Counted from the first letter of the stretch, positions 1 through 9,528 are shown. The stretch is 64,000 bases of DNA from Azospirillum endophyticum (GCF_016595245.1 NZ_JAENHM010000058.1:299518-363517), one strand, 5' to 3'. The notes: a model not told the origin generated them from the letters alone. Numbers and translations are program-made.

Positions 1-865
1 CCGCGCCGGGATCGCCCGAATAATCGAGGTCGGTGGTGCCGATCAGGGTGAAATTACGCTCGTAGGGGATGGCGAAGACGATGCGGCGGTCGTCGTTCTG
101 GAAGATGTAGGCATGGTCGCCTTCGAACATCTTCGGCACGACGATGTGGCTGCCCTTGACCAGACGGACCGACTTGTCGACGGTGACGCCGGTACGCTTG
201 GCGATCATCTCGCGCACCCAGGGACCGGCGGCATTGACCAGCGCGCGGGCGCGGACGGTGCGCGTCGCGCCGGTGTACACGTCGACCAGCGTCGCTTCCC
301 ACAGCCCGTCCCGCCTTTCCGCCTTGTCGCAGCGGGTGCGGGTCAGGATCTCCGCCCCGCGCGCCCGCGCATCCATCGCGTTCAGCACGACCAGCCGGCT
401 GTCCTCGACCCAGCAGTCCGAATATTCGAACGCCTTGGTGAAGCCGCCCGCCAGCGGCTTTCCGGCCGGCGACCTGGTCAGGTCGACCCCGTGCGAGCCG
501 GGCAGCAGCTTGCGCTTTCCCAGATGATCGTAAAGGAACAGGCCGATGCGCACCATCCAGGCCGGACGCTGGTTGTGGTCGTGCGGCAGGACGAAACGCA
601 GCGGCCAGATGATGTGCGGAGCGGCGCGCAGCAGGACCTCGCGCTCCTGCAGAGCCTCGCGCACCAGACGGAATTCGTAATATTCGAGATAGCGCAGGCC
701 GCCGTGGATCAGCTTGGTGCTGGCCGACGAGGTGGCGCCCGCAAGGTCGCCCTGTTCGCACAGCACCACCGACATCCCACGCCCGACCGCGTCGCGAGCG
801 ATCCCCGCCCCGTTCACGCCGCCGCCGACGATCAGAAGGTCGGTCACCGCGGACTCGTTTGCCAT
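1..865 (-). CDS. glpD: Glycerol-3-phosphate dehydrogenase (aerobic, FAD), partial
   Basis: FAD-dependent, membrane-associated oxidation of sn-glycerol-3-phosphate to dihydroxyacetone phosphate, passing electrons to quinone. Reading the minus strand from the ATG at 865 gives 288 residues; the reading frame is still open at base 1, so the C-terminal half lies outside the window. The N-terminus has the dinucleotide-binding motif VGGGVNGAGIARDA followed by the family stretch TSSASTKLIHGGLRYLEYYE, both typical of GlpD. A strong Shine-Dalgarno (GGAGAGGA) sits just before the start. A palindromic candidate GlpR operator lies about 55 bp upstream and glpR itself is at 2110, so repression by GlpR is likely. 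The identification is firm; only the missing end is unknown. Confidence 0.95.
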   Translation of the reverse strand, partial: MANESAVTDLLIVGGGVNGAGIARDAVGRGMSVVLCEQGDLAGATSSASTKLIHGGLRYLEYYEFRLVREALQEREVLLRAAPHIIWPLRFVLPHDHNQRPAWMVRIGLFLYDHLGKRKLLPGSHGVDLTRSPAGKPLAGGFTKAFEYSDCWVEDSRLVVLNAMDARARGAEILTRTRCDKAERRDGLWEATLVDVYTGATRTVRARALVNAAGPWVREMIAKRTGVTVDKSVRLVKGSHIVVPKMFEGDHAYIFQNDDRRIVFAIPYERNFTLIGTTDLDYSGDPGA

Positions 866-1227
866 GGGTTCCTCTCCGTACCGCGGCGGTTCCTTGCGAA
901 CCCAGCCGCTTTCGTTTCGGAACATAGAATGTTCGTTCGCGTCTGAAAAGGAAAATGTTTGTTCAGCGGACCATGTTTTGGAGGCTACGCCGGATTCGGC
1001 TTCTCGCCTATGGAAAATGATGGCACGTCACGAAGGAGTGCCTCTCTGAACAGATCGTGCGATCGCTGACCGGCCTCCCGCACTGAAAAGGGGGGAAATC
1101 TGCCTTGCACGACCGACGAAACGAAGGAGGCTGGTCGGGTGCTGCACGTGACTGGTCAGGTGAGCCATGCTATCTACACCTTGCGGGCCATCCTTCCAGG
1201 CCATTCATGTATGGATAGAATGTCGCT
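866..1227. other. Intergenic region upstream of glpD
   Basis: This 362-bp stretch separates the divergent glpD and the cold-shock-domain gene. It is more AT-rich than its neighbours close to glpD and holds the palindrome at 920-934. Short ORFs here lack ribosome sites and recognisable content. I see no RNA gene or terminator. Confidence 0.5.
920..934. promoter_or_regulatory. Candidate GlpR operator
   Basis: Perfect inverted repeat GAACAT-AGA-ATGTTC, 55-70 bp upstream of the glpD start and flanked by TTCG repeats. The ATGTTCG half-site resembles the GlpR operator known from enterobacteria. With glpR 1.2 kb away, the simplest reading is GlpR repression of glpD. Seen: the palindrome. Inferred: the regulator. 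Confidence 0.5.
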
Positions 1228-1893
1228 ATGCGGATCGAGGGAACGATACGCTCCTTTGTTCAGGAGAAGCGGTTCGGCTTCGCAGATGGGCGTGACGGAA
1301 AGAGCTATTTCGTCCATTTGAACAGTTTCGTCAGCCCGCCCCCACAAGACGCGCTGGTCGAAGGTGCGCTCGTCACCTTTACGCCTCATCCAACGCCGAA
1401 GGGCTTGGCGGCGCGTCAGGTCAGATACGAAGAGAAGCAAGGGATCCGGTGGGTTCGACCAGACCGCTTCCTGTTCCTCAAGGACATGGAGGTGAGAGTC
1501 TGCAAGGCTATCGCCCTCGGCAGTCTGATCGACGTGGAAGGCAAATCCTCTCCGGACGAGGCACGGGCCGCTTTGGCCGATTTGGCTCACAGCCTTGGCG
1601 CTACCGCCGTCCTTGGCGCGCGTTACGTCAAAGGTAAGGCACACCGGGGCAATTACACCTGCACCGTCCACGGTTACGAAGAGACGCCGGCGGTGGTGAT
1701 GCAGCCCAAACCGACCATGGACCTTGCCGAAATCGCGGAAAGCGAACGGGAATGCATCTCGCTGGTTGAGGAATTCGAACGGCGATGCGAAAGCTATTGG
1801 AGAAAGCGCCGCCGCGACGAGGTCGTCCGCATGGTGCTGAAGACCGCGCTTTTCATCGCTGCGGCGGTCATGGTGGTCCGATTGTTCGCCTGA
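1228..1893 (+). CDS. Cold-shock-domain protein with C-terminal membrane anchor
   Basis: A 221-residue protein. Residues 1 to about 70 form a cold-shock (CSD/OB-fold) domain: it opens with GTIRSFVQEKRFGFADG and carries the RNP2-like YFVHLNSF. Free CspA proteins are only about 70 residues, so this is an extended form. Residues about 80-150 make a second domain containing GATAVLGARY, faintly like the YbjQ/UPF0145 fold, but I cannot assign it securely. Residues about 200-219 form one hydrophobic helix after a basic RKRRR segment, suggesting a C-terminal membrane anchor with the nucleic-acid-binding domain in the cytoplasm. Its function is unknown. It is transcribed away from glpD and has only a weak ribosome site. 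Confidence 0.75.
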   Translation: MRIEGTIRSFVQEKRFGFADGRDGKSYFVHLNSFVSPPPQDALVEGALVTFTPHPTPKGLAARQVRYEEKQGIRWVRPDRFLFLKDMEVRVCKAIALGSLIDVEGKSSPDEARAALADLAHSLGATAVLGARYVKGKAHRGNYTCTVHGYEETPAVVMQPKPTMDLAEIAESERECISLVEEFERRCESYWRKRRRDEVVRMVLKTALFIAAAVMVVRLFA

Positions 1894-2109
1894 TCGCCCT
1901 GTTCGATCATTCGATAGAACCAACGGACTTTCGCATTGATACATGTTTGTGTTGCCATCAATCAGGTTGCCGCCCTATCATTCGCCGTTCCGACTTGACG
2001 GGCTGGCGCGCACCGCATCCGAACTCCCGTCGGCCGCTTTTCGCTTTGACCCATTCCGCGCATCTGATTCACTGCCGCCCCGCCCTTACCGACCGGAGAC
2101 AGCCCCCCG

Positions 2110-2925
2110 ATGGATGCGCGCCTGGACGCCGAACGCCGCCAGCAGGAGATCGTGGCCCTGGTCCATGCCAAGGGCATGGTGCAGATCCAATGGCTGGCCG
2201 AGCATTTCGACGTCACGCCCCAGACCATCCGCCGCGACATCGAACATCTGGCCGGCCAGTCCGCCGTCCGCCGCTTCCGCGGCGGCGTCACCGTCCCGTC
2301 CAGCGTCGAGAACATCGCCTATTCCACCCGCCAGACCCTGATGGCGGAAGAGAAGCGCCGCATCGCCGACATGGTCGCCCGCCATGTGCCGGAGGACGCC
2401 TCGCTGTTCCTGAACATCGGCACGACGACGGAGGCGGTGGCCCAGGCCCTGCTCGGCCACAAGCGGCTGCGGGTGCTGACCAACAACCTGAACGTCGCCA
2501 CCATCCTGCACAAGAACACCAACTTCGCCCTGTCGATCGCCGGCGGTCTGGTGCGCGAGCGCGACGGCGGCATCATCGGCGAGGCGACGGTGGAGTTCAT
2601 CCGCCGCTACAAGGTCGACATCGGGATCATCGGCATCAGTGGCATCGATTCCGAAGGCGACCTGCTGGACTACGACGAGCAGGAGGTCCGCGTCGCCCGC
2701 GCCATCATCGAAAGCTCGCGCCGGGTCTTCCTGGTCACCGACCACACCAAGTTCGGCCGCAACGCGATGATCCGCATGGCCGACGTCCGCGTGCTGGACG
2801 CGCTCTTCACCGACCGCCTGCCGCCGCCGGAACTGATGGAGGTGCTGGGCAACGCCGACTGCCAGGTCCATGTTGCCGACGGCAGCGAAGCGGTCAACGG
2901 CGACGGGGAGGATGCGGAGGAATAG
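2110..2925 (+). CDS. glpR: Glycerol-3-phosphate regulon repressor, DeoR family
   Basis: A 271-residue DeoR-family repressor. The N-terminal helix-turn-helix (residues about 6-57) contains the signature VTPQTIRRDIEHL, followed by RRFRGGV. The C-terminal sugar-phosphate-sensing domain (about 75-250) has the DeoR NIGTTTEAVAQAL and LVTDHTKFGRNA motifs. The start is supported by GGAGA upstream. The sensor-domain pattern and the nearby glpD suggest GlpR, releasing DNA when glycerol-3-phosphate accumulates. A short acidic tail (DGEDAEE) follows the conserved domain. Confidence 0.88.
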   Translation: MDARLDAERRQQEIVALVHAKGMVQIQWLAEHFDVTPQTIRRDIEHLAGQSAVRRFRGGVTVPSSVENIAYSTRQTLMAEEKRRIADMVARHVPEDASLFLNIGTTTEAVAQALLGHKRLRVLTNNLNVATILHKNTNFALSIAGGLVRERDGGIIGEATVEFIRRYKVDIGIIGISGIDSEGDLLDYDEQEVRVARAIIESSRRVFLVTDHTKFGRNAMIRMADVRVLDALFTDRLPPPELMEVLGNADCQVHVADGSEAVNGDGEDAEE

Positions 2926-3089
2926 GGCCGAGGGACTGGATTCGGCGAAACAGTTTCAAACGCGGCACCCCCGCCGCGGCCCTGGCTGCGGCCCCGATGT
3001 CGCTTGCCGAACCGGGACATCGCCTCCACTCTGTGAAGTCGGGCCTTGCGCATATGGTTGGCCCGGCAAACAGATGGGACAGGTGTGCG

Positions 3090-4145
3090 GTGATCATCGA
3101 AAGCGACCTCAAGCTCGACTTCAAGGATGTGCTGATCCGGCCGAAACGCAGCACGCTGCAGAGCCGCAACGACGTGGACGTCAACCGGACCTTCACCTTC
3201 CTGCACACCCAGCGCGACTGGACCGGCTTCCCGCTGATCGCCGCCAACATGGACGTCACCGGCAGCATGGGCATGGCCCGCGCGCTGTCGCGCTTCGGCG
3301 CGATGACCGCCCTGCACAAGCATTACAAAACGGAGGAGCTGGTCGCCTTCTTCCGGGCGGAAGAGGAGTCCGCCGCACTCTCCAACGTCTTCTATTCGAT
3401 GGGCATCGCCGACGCCGACCATGACAAGTTCCAGGCGGTGAAGGCGAAGGCGCCGGTTGGAAAGATCTGCCTGGACGTCGCCAACGGCTATACCGAACGC
3501 TTCGTCGAGGTGATCGCCCGCCTGCGCCTGGAAAACCCGGATGCCGTCATCATGGCCGGCAACGTCGTCACCGGCGACATGACGGAGGCGCTGCTGCTGG
3601 CCGGCGCCGACATCGTCAAGGTCGGCATCGGACCGGGATCGGTCTGCACCACCCGCAAAATGACCGGCGTCGGCTATCCCCAGCTCTCCGCCATCATCGA
3701 ATGCGCCGACGCCGCCCATGGGCTGAAGGGACAGGTCTGCGGCGACGGCGGCTGCACCGTGCCGGGCGACATCTCCAAGGCCTACGGCGCCGGGGCCGAC
3801 TTCGTCATGCTGGGCGGGATGCTGGCCGGCCATGACGAGTGCGAGGGTGACATCCGCTACGAGGACCGCGACGGCAGCCGGGTCCCCGTCGCCATGACCT
3901 TCTACGGCATGTCGTCGGACACCGCGATGCACAAGTATGCCGGCGGCGTCGCCTCCTATCGCGCCTCGGAAGGCAAGACGGTGGAACTCCCCTATCGCGG
4001 CCCGGTGGAGAACACGATGCAGGAGATCATGGGCGGCGTGCGCAGCATGATGACCTACATCGGCGCCACTCGGCTGAAGGAAGTGCCGAAACGCACCACC
4101 TTCGTCCGCGTCGGCGCCCAGCTGAACACGGTGTTCGGGGGCTGA
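3090..4145 (+). CDS. guaC: GMP reductase
   Basis: NADPH-dependent reductive deamination of GMP to IMP, feeding guanine nucleotides back to the purine pool. Started at GTG 3090 the 351-residue product aligns end to end with the classic GuaC: IESDLKLDFKDVLIRPKRST at the N-terminus, the IMP-dehydrogenase-family cysteine loop GIGPGSVCTTR, then DGGCTVPGD and FYGMSS. An in-frame ATG at 3054 would add 12 residues not typical of the family; the open frame runs much further upstream but without homology. It stands alone between glpR and uvrC. Confidence 0.93.
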   Translation: MIIESDLKLDFKDVLIRPKRSTLQSRNDVDVNRTFTFLHTQRDWTGFPLIAANMDVTGSMGMARALSRFGAMTALHKHYKTEELVAFFRAEEESAALSNVFYSMGIADADHDKFQAVKAKAPVGKICLDVANGYTERFVEVIARLRLENPDAVIMAGNVVTGDMTEALLLAGADIVKVGIGPGSVCTTRKMTGVGYPQLSAIIECADAAHGLKGQVCGDGGCTVPGDISKAYGAGADFVMLGGMLAGHDECEGDIRYEDRDGSRVPVAMTFYGMSSDTAMHKYAGGVASYRASEGKTVELPYRGPVENTMQEIMGGVRSMMTYIGATRLKEVPKRTTFVRVGAQLNTVFGG

Positions 4146-4270
4146 CCTTCCGCCCCTGCCGCATGGCAGATCCCTGCCGGCGACCCCGTCCGATTCTTGT
4201 CTCTTGGTCCCGTTCCGTTCTACTGATTGGGTGAACGGCGAATCGGAGCTTTGCGGGAACGAGAGTGCAC

Positions 4271-6145
4271 ATGGACGGGGTGCCCGGCAGCGGAGCGGAC
4301 GTGATCCGCGCCCAGTTGCCGACCCTGCCGGACACGCCAGGCGTCTATCGGATGCTGGCGGCCGACGGGTCGGTGCTTTATGTCGGCAAGGCGAAGTACC
4401 TGAAACGGCGGGTGGCCAGCTACACCCGGACCGACGGGCTGCCCAACCGCACCCGGCGGATGGTGGCGCTCACTCGTTCGATGGAGTTCGTCACCACCCA
4501 CACCGAGGCCGAGGCGCTTCTGCTGGAAGCGAACCTGATCCGCAGCCTGCTGCCGCCCTTCAACATCCTGGTGAAGGACGACCGGTCCTTCTCCTACATC
4601 GTGATCGGGAAAGGTCACGACTTCCCCCGCCTGATGCAGCATCGCGGCAGCGCCGAACGGCGCGGCACTCCGGGAAAGGGCAACCGCCGGGACTCCGACC
4701 TGTTCGGCCCCTACGCCTCGCCGCATCTGGTCGGCATGACCATCGCCGCCCTGCAGCGCGCCTTCCTGCTGCGGACCTGCGACGATGGCGTCTTCGCCTC
4801 GCGCACCCGGCCCTGCCTGCAACACCAGATCAAGCGCTGCTCGGCTCCCTGCGTCGGCCGCGTCGACGAGGAGGAGTATGCCGCCCAGGTCCAGGGCGTG
4901 CGCGACGTGCTGTCCGGCCGCAGCGCCGAGGTCCAGGCGGAATTCGCCCGCCACATGCTCGACAGTTCCGACCGGCTGGAATACGAGGACGCCGCCCGCT
5001 GGCGCGACCGCATCCGCGCGCTCACCGCCTTGCAGAGCCGCCAGGACATCAATCTGGAGGACACGCTGGGCGACGCCGACGTGCTGGCCCTGCACCGCGA
5101 GGGCGGCGCCGCCTGCGTCCAGGCCTTCTTCTTCCGCGGCGGCCGCAACCAGGGCACCCGCGCCTTCTTCCCCCGCGTCGATGCGGAGGAGGAGCCCGGA
5201 GACATCCTGACCGCCTTCGCCGCCCAGCTCTATGCCGACACCCCGCCACCGGCCCTGCTGCTGTTGAGCGACCCGGTGGAAGCCCCGGAGTTGCTGGAGG
5301 AGGCGCTGGGCCTGTCCGCCGGCCACCGCGTCGCCGTGGAATGCCCCAAGCGCGGGCCGAAGCGCCGCGCCGTCGAGCATGCGCAGACCAACGCCCGCGA
5401 CGCGCTGGGCCGCCGGCTGGCCGAGCGCTCCACCCAGGCGACCCTGCTGGAGGGGGTGGCCCGCGTCTTCGGCCTGCCCGCTCCCCCACGCCGTGTCGAG
5501 ATCTACGACACCTCGCACATCCAGGGCTCCTTCCCGGTCGGCGCCATGGTGGTGGCCGGGCCCGACGGGTTCCAGCGCAACGCCTACCGCCGCTTCTACA
5601 TCCGCGATCCCGACGCCGCCGGCAACGATTACGCCATGCTGCGCGAGACCTTCACCCGCCGTTTCCACCGCAGCAGCGAGTCCGGCCGCGATTCGGGGCA
5701 GTGGCCCGACCTCGTGCTGATCGACGGCGGGCTGGGCCAGCTGAACGCGGTGAAGGACGAGCTGGCGATGCTGCAGATCACCGACATCCCGCTGGTCGCC
5801 ATCGCCAAGGGGCCGGACCGCAATGCCGGGCGCGAGCGCTTCTTCCAGCCCGGCCGGCCGCCGCTGACCCTGGCGCCCAACGATCCGGTCCTGCATTTCC
5901 TGCAAAGGCTGCGCGACGAGGCCCACCGCACCGCCATCGACAGCCACCGCGCCCGCCGCATGAAGGCGATGTCGCACAGCCGCATCGACGGCATCCCCGG
6001 CATCGGCCCGACCCGCAAGAAGGCGCTGCTCCATCATTTCGGCAGCGCCACCGCCGTCGCCTCCGCCGGACTGAAGGATCTGGAGGCCGCCCCCGGCATC
6101 AGCGAGGCCATCGCGCGAAAGCTCTACGAGCATTTCCATGGATAA
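4271..6145 (+). CDS. uvrC: Excinuclease ABC subunit C
   Basis: Nuclease that makes both incisions around UvrAB-marked DNA lesions in nucleotide excision repair. About 624 residues, normal for UvrC. Domains in order: GIY-YIG nuclease (PGVYRMLAADG, then LYVGKAKYLKRRV), a Cys cluster around residues 180-195, a UVR motif that binds UvrB (about 230-265), the RNase-H-like endonuclease core (EIYDTSHIQGS, then LIDGGLGQLNA), and tandem helix-hairpin-helix motifs at the end (GIPGIGPTRKKALL). GTG at 4265 would add two residues; I prefer ATG 4271. Confidence 0.95.
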   Translation: MDGVPGSGADVIRAQLPTLPDTPGVYRMLAADGSVLYVGKAKYLKRRVASYTRTDGLPNRTRRMVALTRSMEFVTTHTEAEALLLEANLIRSLLPPFNILVKDDRSFSYIVIGKGHDFPRLMQHRGSAERRGTPGKGNRRDSDLFGPYASPHLVGMTIAALQRAFLLRTCDDGVFASRTRPCLQHQIKRCSAPCVGRVDEEEYAAQVQGVRDVLSGRSAEVQAEFARHMLDSSDRLEYEDAARWRDRIRALTALQSRQDINLEDTLGDADVLALHREGGAACVQAFFFRGGRNQGTRAFFPRVDAEEEPGDILTAFAAQLYADTPPPALLLLSDPVEAPELLEEALGLSAGHRVAVECPKRGPKRRAVEHAQTNARDALGRRLAERSTQATLLEGVARVFGLPAPPRRVEIYDTSHIQGSFPVGAMVVAGPDGFQRNAYRRFYIRDPDAAGNDYAMLRETFTRRFHRSSESGRDSGQWPDLVLIDGGLGQLNAVKDELAMLQITDIPLVAIAKGPDRNAGRERFFQPGRPPLTLAPNDPVLHFLQRLRDEAHRTAIDSHRARRMKAMSHSRIDGIPGIGPTRKKALLHHFGSATAVASAGLKDLEAAPGISEAIARKLYEHFHG

Positions 6146-6222
6146 GCTGCGGAACACGGCGCGGGCACGATTGCGGATCGCGTGAATATCGAAAGCTTCG
6201 CACACAAGGGCAGCGTCATAAA

Positions 6223-6243
6223 TTTGTAATCTGCCATTACAAA
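6223..6243. promoter_or_regulatory. 8-bp-arm inverted repeat, candidate operator
   Basis: Perfect inverted repeat with arms TTTGTAAT and ATTACAAA around CTGCC, in the AT-rich gap between uvrC and the chemoreceptor gene, about 175 bp before its start. It has the size and symmetry of a dimeric regulator site. No U-tract supports a terminator. The bound protein is unknown. Confidence 0.45.
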
Positions 6244-6417
6244 ACCATGACCCCCGCAAACATCGATCCACGCATTTAAGAAAATTAAATAATACCGTGA
6301 TGGGATAATGTTTCGGCGGGTGTCCCGGATTGCCGTTCCCAAACCACCCGTCCCTTCCTGATCACGCCTTGTGCGAACCGCCCCCTCCCGCTCAGCTCCC
6401 AATCGAGGTGAAGGACC

Positions 6418-8109
6418 ATGCTGGCCGACTGGCACATTCAAACCAAGATGGCCGCCGCGGCCGCCGTCGTCGGGCTCTTCTCCGTGGTGACGGCCGCAGC
6501 CGGCTTCTACGCGCTGGATCGCACCGAACAGGCCGTCGGCGATCTGGTCCGCACCCAGAAGGAACAGCTCGACGCCTTCGACATGCGCATCGACATCATC
6601 GCGCTGAGCCGGATGGAATATGAGCTGGGCAACGATCCCGCCCAGGCAGCGGGCTTCGCTGCACAGGCCGACAAGCGGATCGCCGAGATCAAGGACCGGC
6701 TGACGGCGCTGCGTTCGCGGTCCGACAACGACCAGATGGGGAAGGTCGACGCCATCCGCTCCAGCTTCGGCAGCTACGAGAAGAACGTCCACGCCATGCT
6801 CGACACCGCGAAGACGGCGGCGGCCAAGGGCGGCGACGAAGGCCGCGGGCTGGTGCTGGGCGGGTTGAAGGCCAGCCGTGACGGACAGATGGCGCTGACA
6901 GACGCGGTGAAGGCCTACAACGGCGATGTGTCGAAGCGTACCGGGGCTGCCGTACAGGAGGCTCTGACGCTGGCGGAGACGCTGAAGATGACGTTGGCGG
7001 TGGCGGCGGCGCTGGCGCTCGCCGTCGGCCTGCTGATCTCCATCATGATCTCGCGCGCCGGGCTGGTGCTGCCGCTCCGCGCCCTGATCGAGGAGGTCCG
7101 GCGGATGGCCGGCGGCGCGCTCGACAAGAGTGTGGAAGGCACCGGCCGCAAGGACGAGATCGGCGAACTGGCCCGCTCGGTGGAGGGCTTCCGCCAGGAT
7201 CTGGTCAAGGGCCGCGAGGTCCAGGCCGAGGTCGACCGCCAGCGCGAACAGGCGCTCGCCGTCGCCAGCCGGCGCGAGGGGCTGCTGCGCGCCTTCGACA
7301 GCGCCATCTCCGGCATCCTGCGCGGCGTCGCCTCCGCTGCGACCGAGCTGGAAAGCACCGCCCGCAGCATGAGCGGCATCGCCCAGAAATCCATGCAGCA
7401 GGCCACCGGCTCCGCCGCCGCGTCGGAACAGACCTCCTCCAACGTCCAGGCGGTCGCCGCCGCGACGGAGGAGATGAACGCCTCCATCGCCGAGATCGCC
7501 CGTCAGGTGAGCCAGAGCACCGACGTCGCCGGTGCGGCGATGCGCGAGGCCGAGCAGACCAACGCCGTCGTCGGCGACCTCGCCCAGACCGCGCAGCGGA
7601 TCGGCGAGGTGGTGCAGTTGATCAACGACATCGCCAGCCAGACCAACCTGCTGGCGCTGAACGCCACCATCGAGGCGGCCCGTGCGGGAGAGGCCGGCAA
7701 GGGCTTCGCCGTCGTGGCGTCCGAGGTCAAAAGCCTCGCCAGCCAGACCGCCCGCGCCACCGAGGAAATCTCATCCCAGATCCAGGCGATGCAGACGGTG
7801 ACCGGCACCGCGGTGACGGCGATCCGCGGCATCGGCGTCACCATCGCCCGCATGAACGAGATCGCCACCGCCATTTCCGGCGCCATCACCCAGCAGAACG
7901 CGACGACCGAGGAGATCAGCCGCGCCATCCAGCAGGCTTCCCACGCCACCGCCAGCGTGTCGGCCAGCTTGTCGGAGCTGACGGAGGTCGCGGCGCAGAC
8001 CGGCGATGCCGGCAACCAGGTGCTGTCCGCCGCCCGCGACCTGTCCCGGCAGTCGGAGGCGATGCATACCGAAGTGGAGGGCTTCCTCTCGCACATCCGC
8101 GCCGGATGA
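6418..8109 (+). CDS. Methyl-accepting chemotaxis protein
   Basis: A 563-residue chemoreceptor of standard layout. TM1 is at residues about 13-34, a periplasmic helical sensor region of about 150 residues follows, TM2 is at about 188-210, a HAMP linker at about 212-265 and the MA signalling domain to the end. The hairpin tip carries the conserved INDIASQTNLLALNATIEAA and GKGFAVVASEV, where CheA/CheW bind. The sensor domain matches no ligand-binding fold I can name, so its ligand is unknown. The start has an excellent ribosome site (GAGGTGAAGGA). It is an orphan receptor: no che genes are nearby. A palindromic candidate operator lies upstream. Confidence 0.92.
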   Translation: MLADWHIQTKMAAAAAVVGLFSVVTAAAGFYALDRTEQAVGDLVRTQKEQLDAFDMRIDIIALSRMEYELGNDPAQAAGFAAQADKRIAEIKDRLTALRSRSDNDQMGKVDAIRSSFGSYEKNVHAMLDTAKTAAAKGGDEGRGLVLGGLKASRDGQMALTDAVKAYNGDVSKRTGAAVQEALTLAETLKMTLAVAAALALAVGLLISIMISRAGLVLPLRALIEEVRRMAGGALDKSVEGTGRKDEIGELARSVEGFRQDLVKGREVQAEVDRQREQALAVASRREGLLRAFDSAISGILRGVASAATELESTARSMSGIAQKSMQQATGSAAASEQTSSNVQAVAAATEEMNASIAEIARQVSQSTDVAGAAMREAEQTNAVVGDLAQTAQRIGEVVQLINDIASQTNLLALNATIEAARAGEAGKGFAVVASEVKSLASQTARATEEISSQIQAMQTVTGTAVTAIRGIGVTIARMNEIATAISGAITQQNATTEEISRAIQQASHATASVSASLSELTEVAAQTGDAGNQVLSAARDLSRQSEAMHTEVEGFLSHIRAG

Positions 8110-8127
8110 GGCGCGGAAGACGGTTGG

Positions 8128-9426
8128 TTACGGCACCGCTTTCCCCGTGAACGGGTTCCATCCGAGCGCCGCCAGCGCCGCCCAGGCGGTGGCGCCCAGA
8201 TGGGGGCGGCGGTAATAGAGGAAGTCGTCGGTCTTGCTGTCCGGCCCGATGGCGAGCCCGGTGGTCAGGACCTGCGGCCGGGTGGCGTAGAGATAGCCGC
8301 CGGGGCTGATCTCCTTCAACAGCTCGCCGAACAGCCGGTCGGCATCGCCGCGGCGGCCGACGGCGCGGTAGGCCAGCGCCGCCTGCGCCGTGCCCTCCAC
8401 CCACATGCCGTCGCGGTCGTCGTTGAAATCGAACCCGCCGTCGGCGCCATGCGCCCGCTCCGCATAGGACAGGGCGGCGCGCCAGGCCTCCGGCGCCTTC
8501 GGCAGCAGCAGCGGCCAGAGCTGGGCGTCGAGGCCGGAGGTGGAGGTGCTGATCGTCACCCCGTCCGGCCCGGTGCCGATGGGGAAATGGTCGCCGCCCG
8601 CCGTCCACAGCGTGTCGAGGAAGGCGCGCGCCTCGCGCTCCGATCCGGCGAAGTCATCACCCGCATCCCTGGCCAGCCAGCCGAACAGGGCGACGAGATC
8701 GGTGTTGTGCTCGGTCGATTTCCAGGTCAGCGGCTGCGGCGCGTCGTCGAAACCCTGCACACCGCCATTGAAGCCGCCGGGGCCGCGCGGGTCGCGGGTA
8801 TGCTCGACCACCCACCGCGCCAGTTCCGCCGCACCGTCGCGGAAACGGGTCTCGCCGGTGGTGTCGGCCAGAGTCAGCAGCGCCAACCCGGCCCAGGCGA
8901 CGTTGCCGGTGGCGGTGCCGACCTGATAGGGGTCCTCGCCCCAATGGTTGCCGACGGCATCCCACCAGCCGTTGGGCGGGATCGGCCGCTGCTTCTGCGC
9001 CCCGGCCCGGTAGGCATTGCGCAGCCGCCCCTTCCAGCCGGCGCGGTCGAGCGAGACGGCGTCGAGCAGCGCCTCGCCGATGCGCAGGGCCTTGTCGCGC
9101 TGGCCGCAGGCGGTCAGCGCCATGATCGCCAGCGCATTGTCATAGGTGAAGGCGGCGTTCGACAGCGCCGGCTCCGAGGTCGGGCCGGGCGCATAGGAAT
9201 TGTCGTAGCTGCGCAGGAACAGCGGCCCGCGCCCGGACACCTCGTCGACACGCGCCGCAAGCGTGGCGCAGGTCTTCTGTGCCAGGTCCTTCGCCGGTGG
9301 GGCCGGGGCAGCGACGGCGGAGGTCATCAGGGCGGATATCCCAAGGGCCGCCACCGCCAGCGCGGCGCGGGCGAACAGCCCGGCTCGCCGGGGAAGCCCC
9401 CGCTTGACGCTTGCACGCTTGAACAT
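8128..9426 (-). CDS. Secreted six-hairpin glycosidase-like protein
   Basis: About 432 residues with an N-terminal export signal (basic RRAGLFARAALA, a hydrophobic stretch, then SAVAAPAPP). The mature part consists of repeated helical hairpins with aromatic and glycine-rich turns (YDNALAIMAL, GNVAWAGLALLTLA, WVEGTAQAALAY, GATAWAALAALGWNP), the pattern of alpha/alpha-toroid (six-hairpin) glycosidase-like proteins. The substrate and catalytic acid cannot be assigned from sequence alone. The start at 9426 is chosen because it places the signal peptide at the N-terminus; a longer frame begins at 9486. It converges on the chemoreceptor gene. Confidence 0.7.
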   Translation of the reverse strand: MFKRASVKRGLPRRAGLFARAALAVAALGISALMTSAVAAPAPPAKDLAQKTCATLAARVDEVSGRGPLFLRSYDNSYAPGPTSEPALSNAAFTYDNALAIMALTACGQRDKALRIGEALLDAVSLDRAGWKGRLRNAYRAGAQKQRPIPPNGWWDAVGNHWGEDPYQVGTATGNVAWAGLALLTLADTTGETRFRDGAAELARWVVEHTRDPRGPGGFNGGVQGFDDAPQPLTWKSTEHNTDLVALFGWLARDAGDDFAGSEREARAFLDTLWTAGGDHFPIGTGPDGVTISTSTSGLDAQLWPLLLPKAPEAWRAALSYAERAHGADGGFDFNDDRDGMWVEGTAQAALAYRAVGRRGDADRLFGELLKEISPGGYLYATRPQVLTTGLAIGPDSKTDDFLYYRRPHLGATAWAALAALGWNPFTGKAVP

Positions 9427-9505
9427 CGACACCGCCGGCCAGTTCCAGGAAGCCCCAGATATGGCCCCTTTCCCAGCCGGCGGCAACCGAACGGGACTAT
9501 GCAGG

Positions 9506-9528
9506 CCCTCTCCCGGGGCGGGAGAGGG
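9506..9528. repeat. REP-like palindrome (type B)
   Basis: Hairpin of CCCTCTCCC and GGGAGAGGG around GGGGC, between the secreted protein and the hemerythrin gene. The same core recurs at about 45704, 45793, 60478 and 60688. It may also stop transcription weakly from either side. Confidence 0.7.

Noticed and set aside
1785..3089. Long in-frame extension upstream of guaC
   Set aside because: It runs out of frame through glpR and has no homology-like content; GuaC starts at GTG 3090.
4220..6271. 683-codon antisense frame over uvrC
   Set aside because: No domain signature; uvrC reads cleanly end to end.
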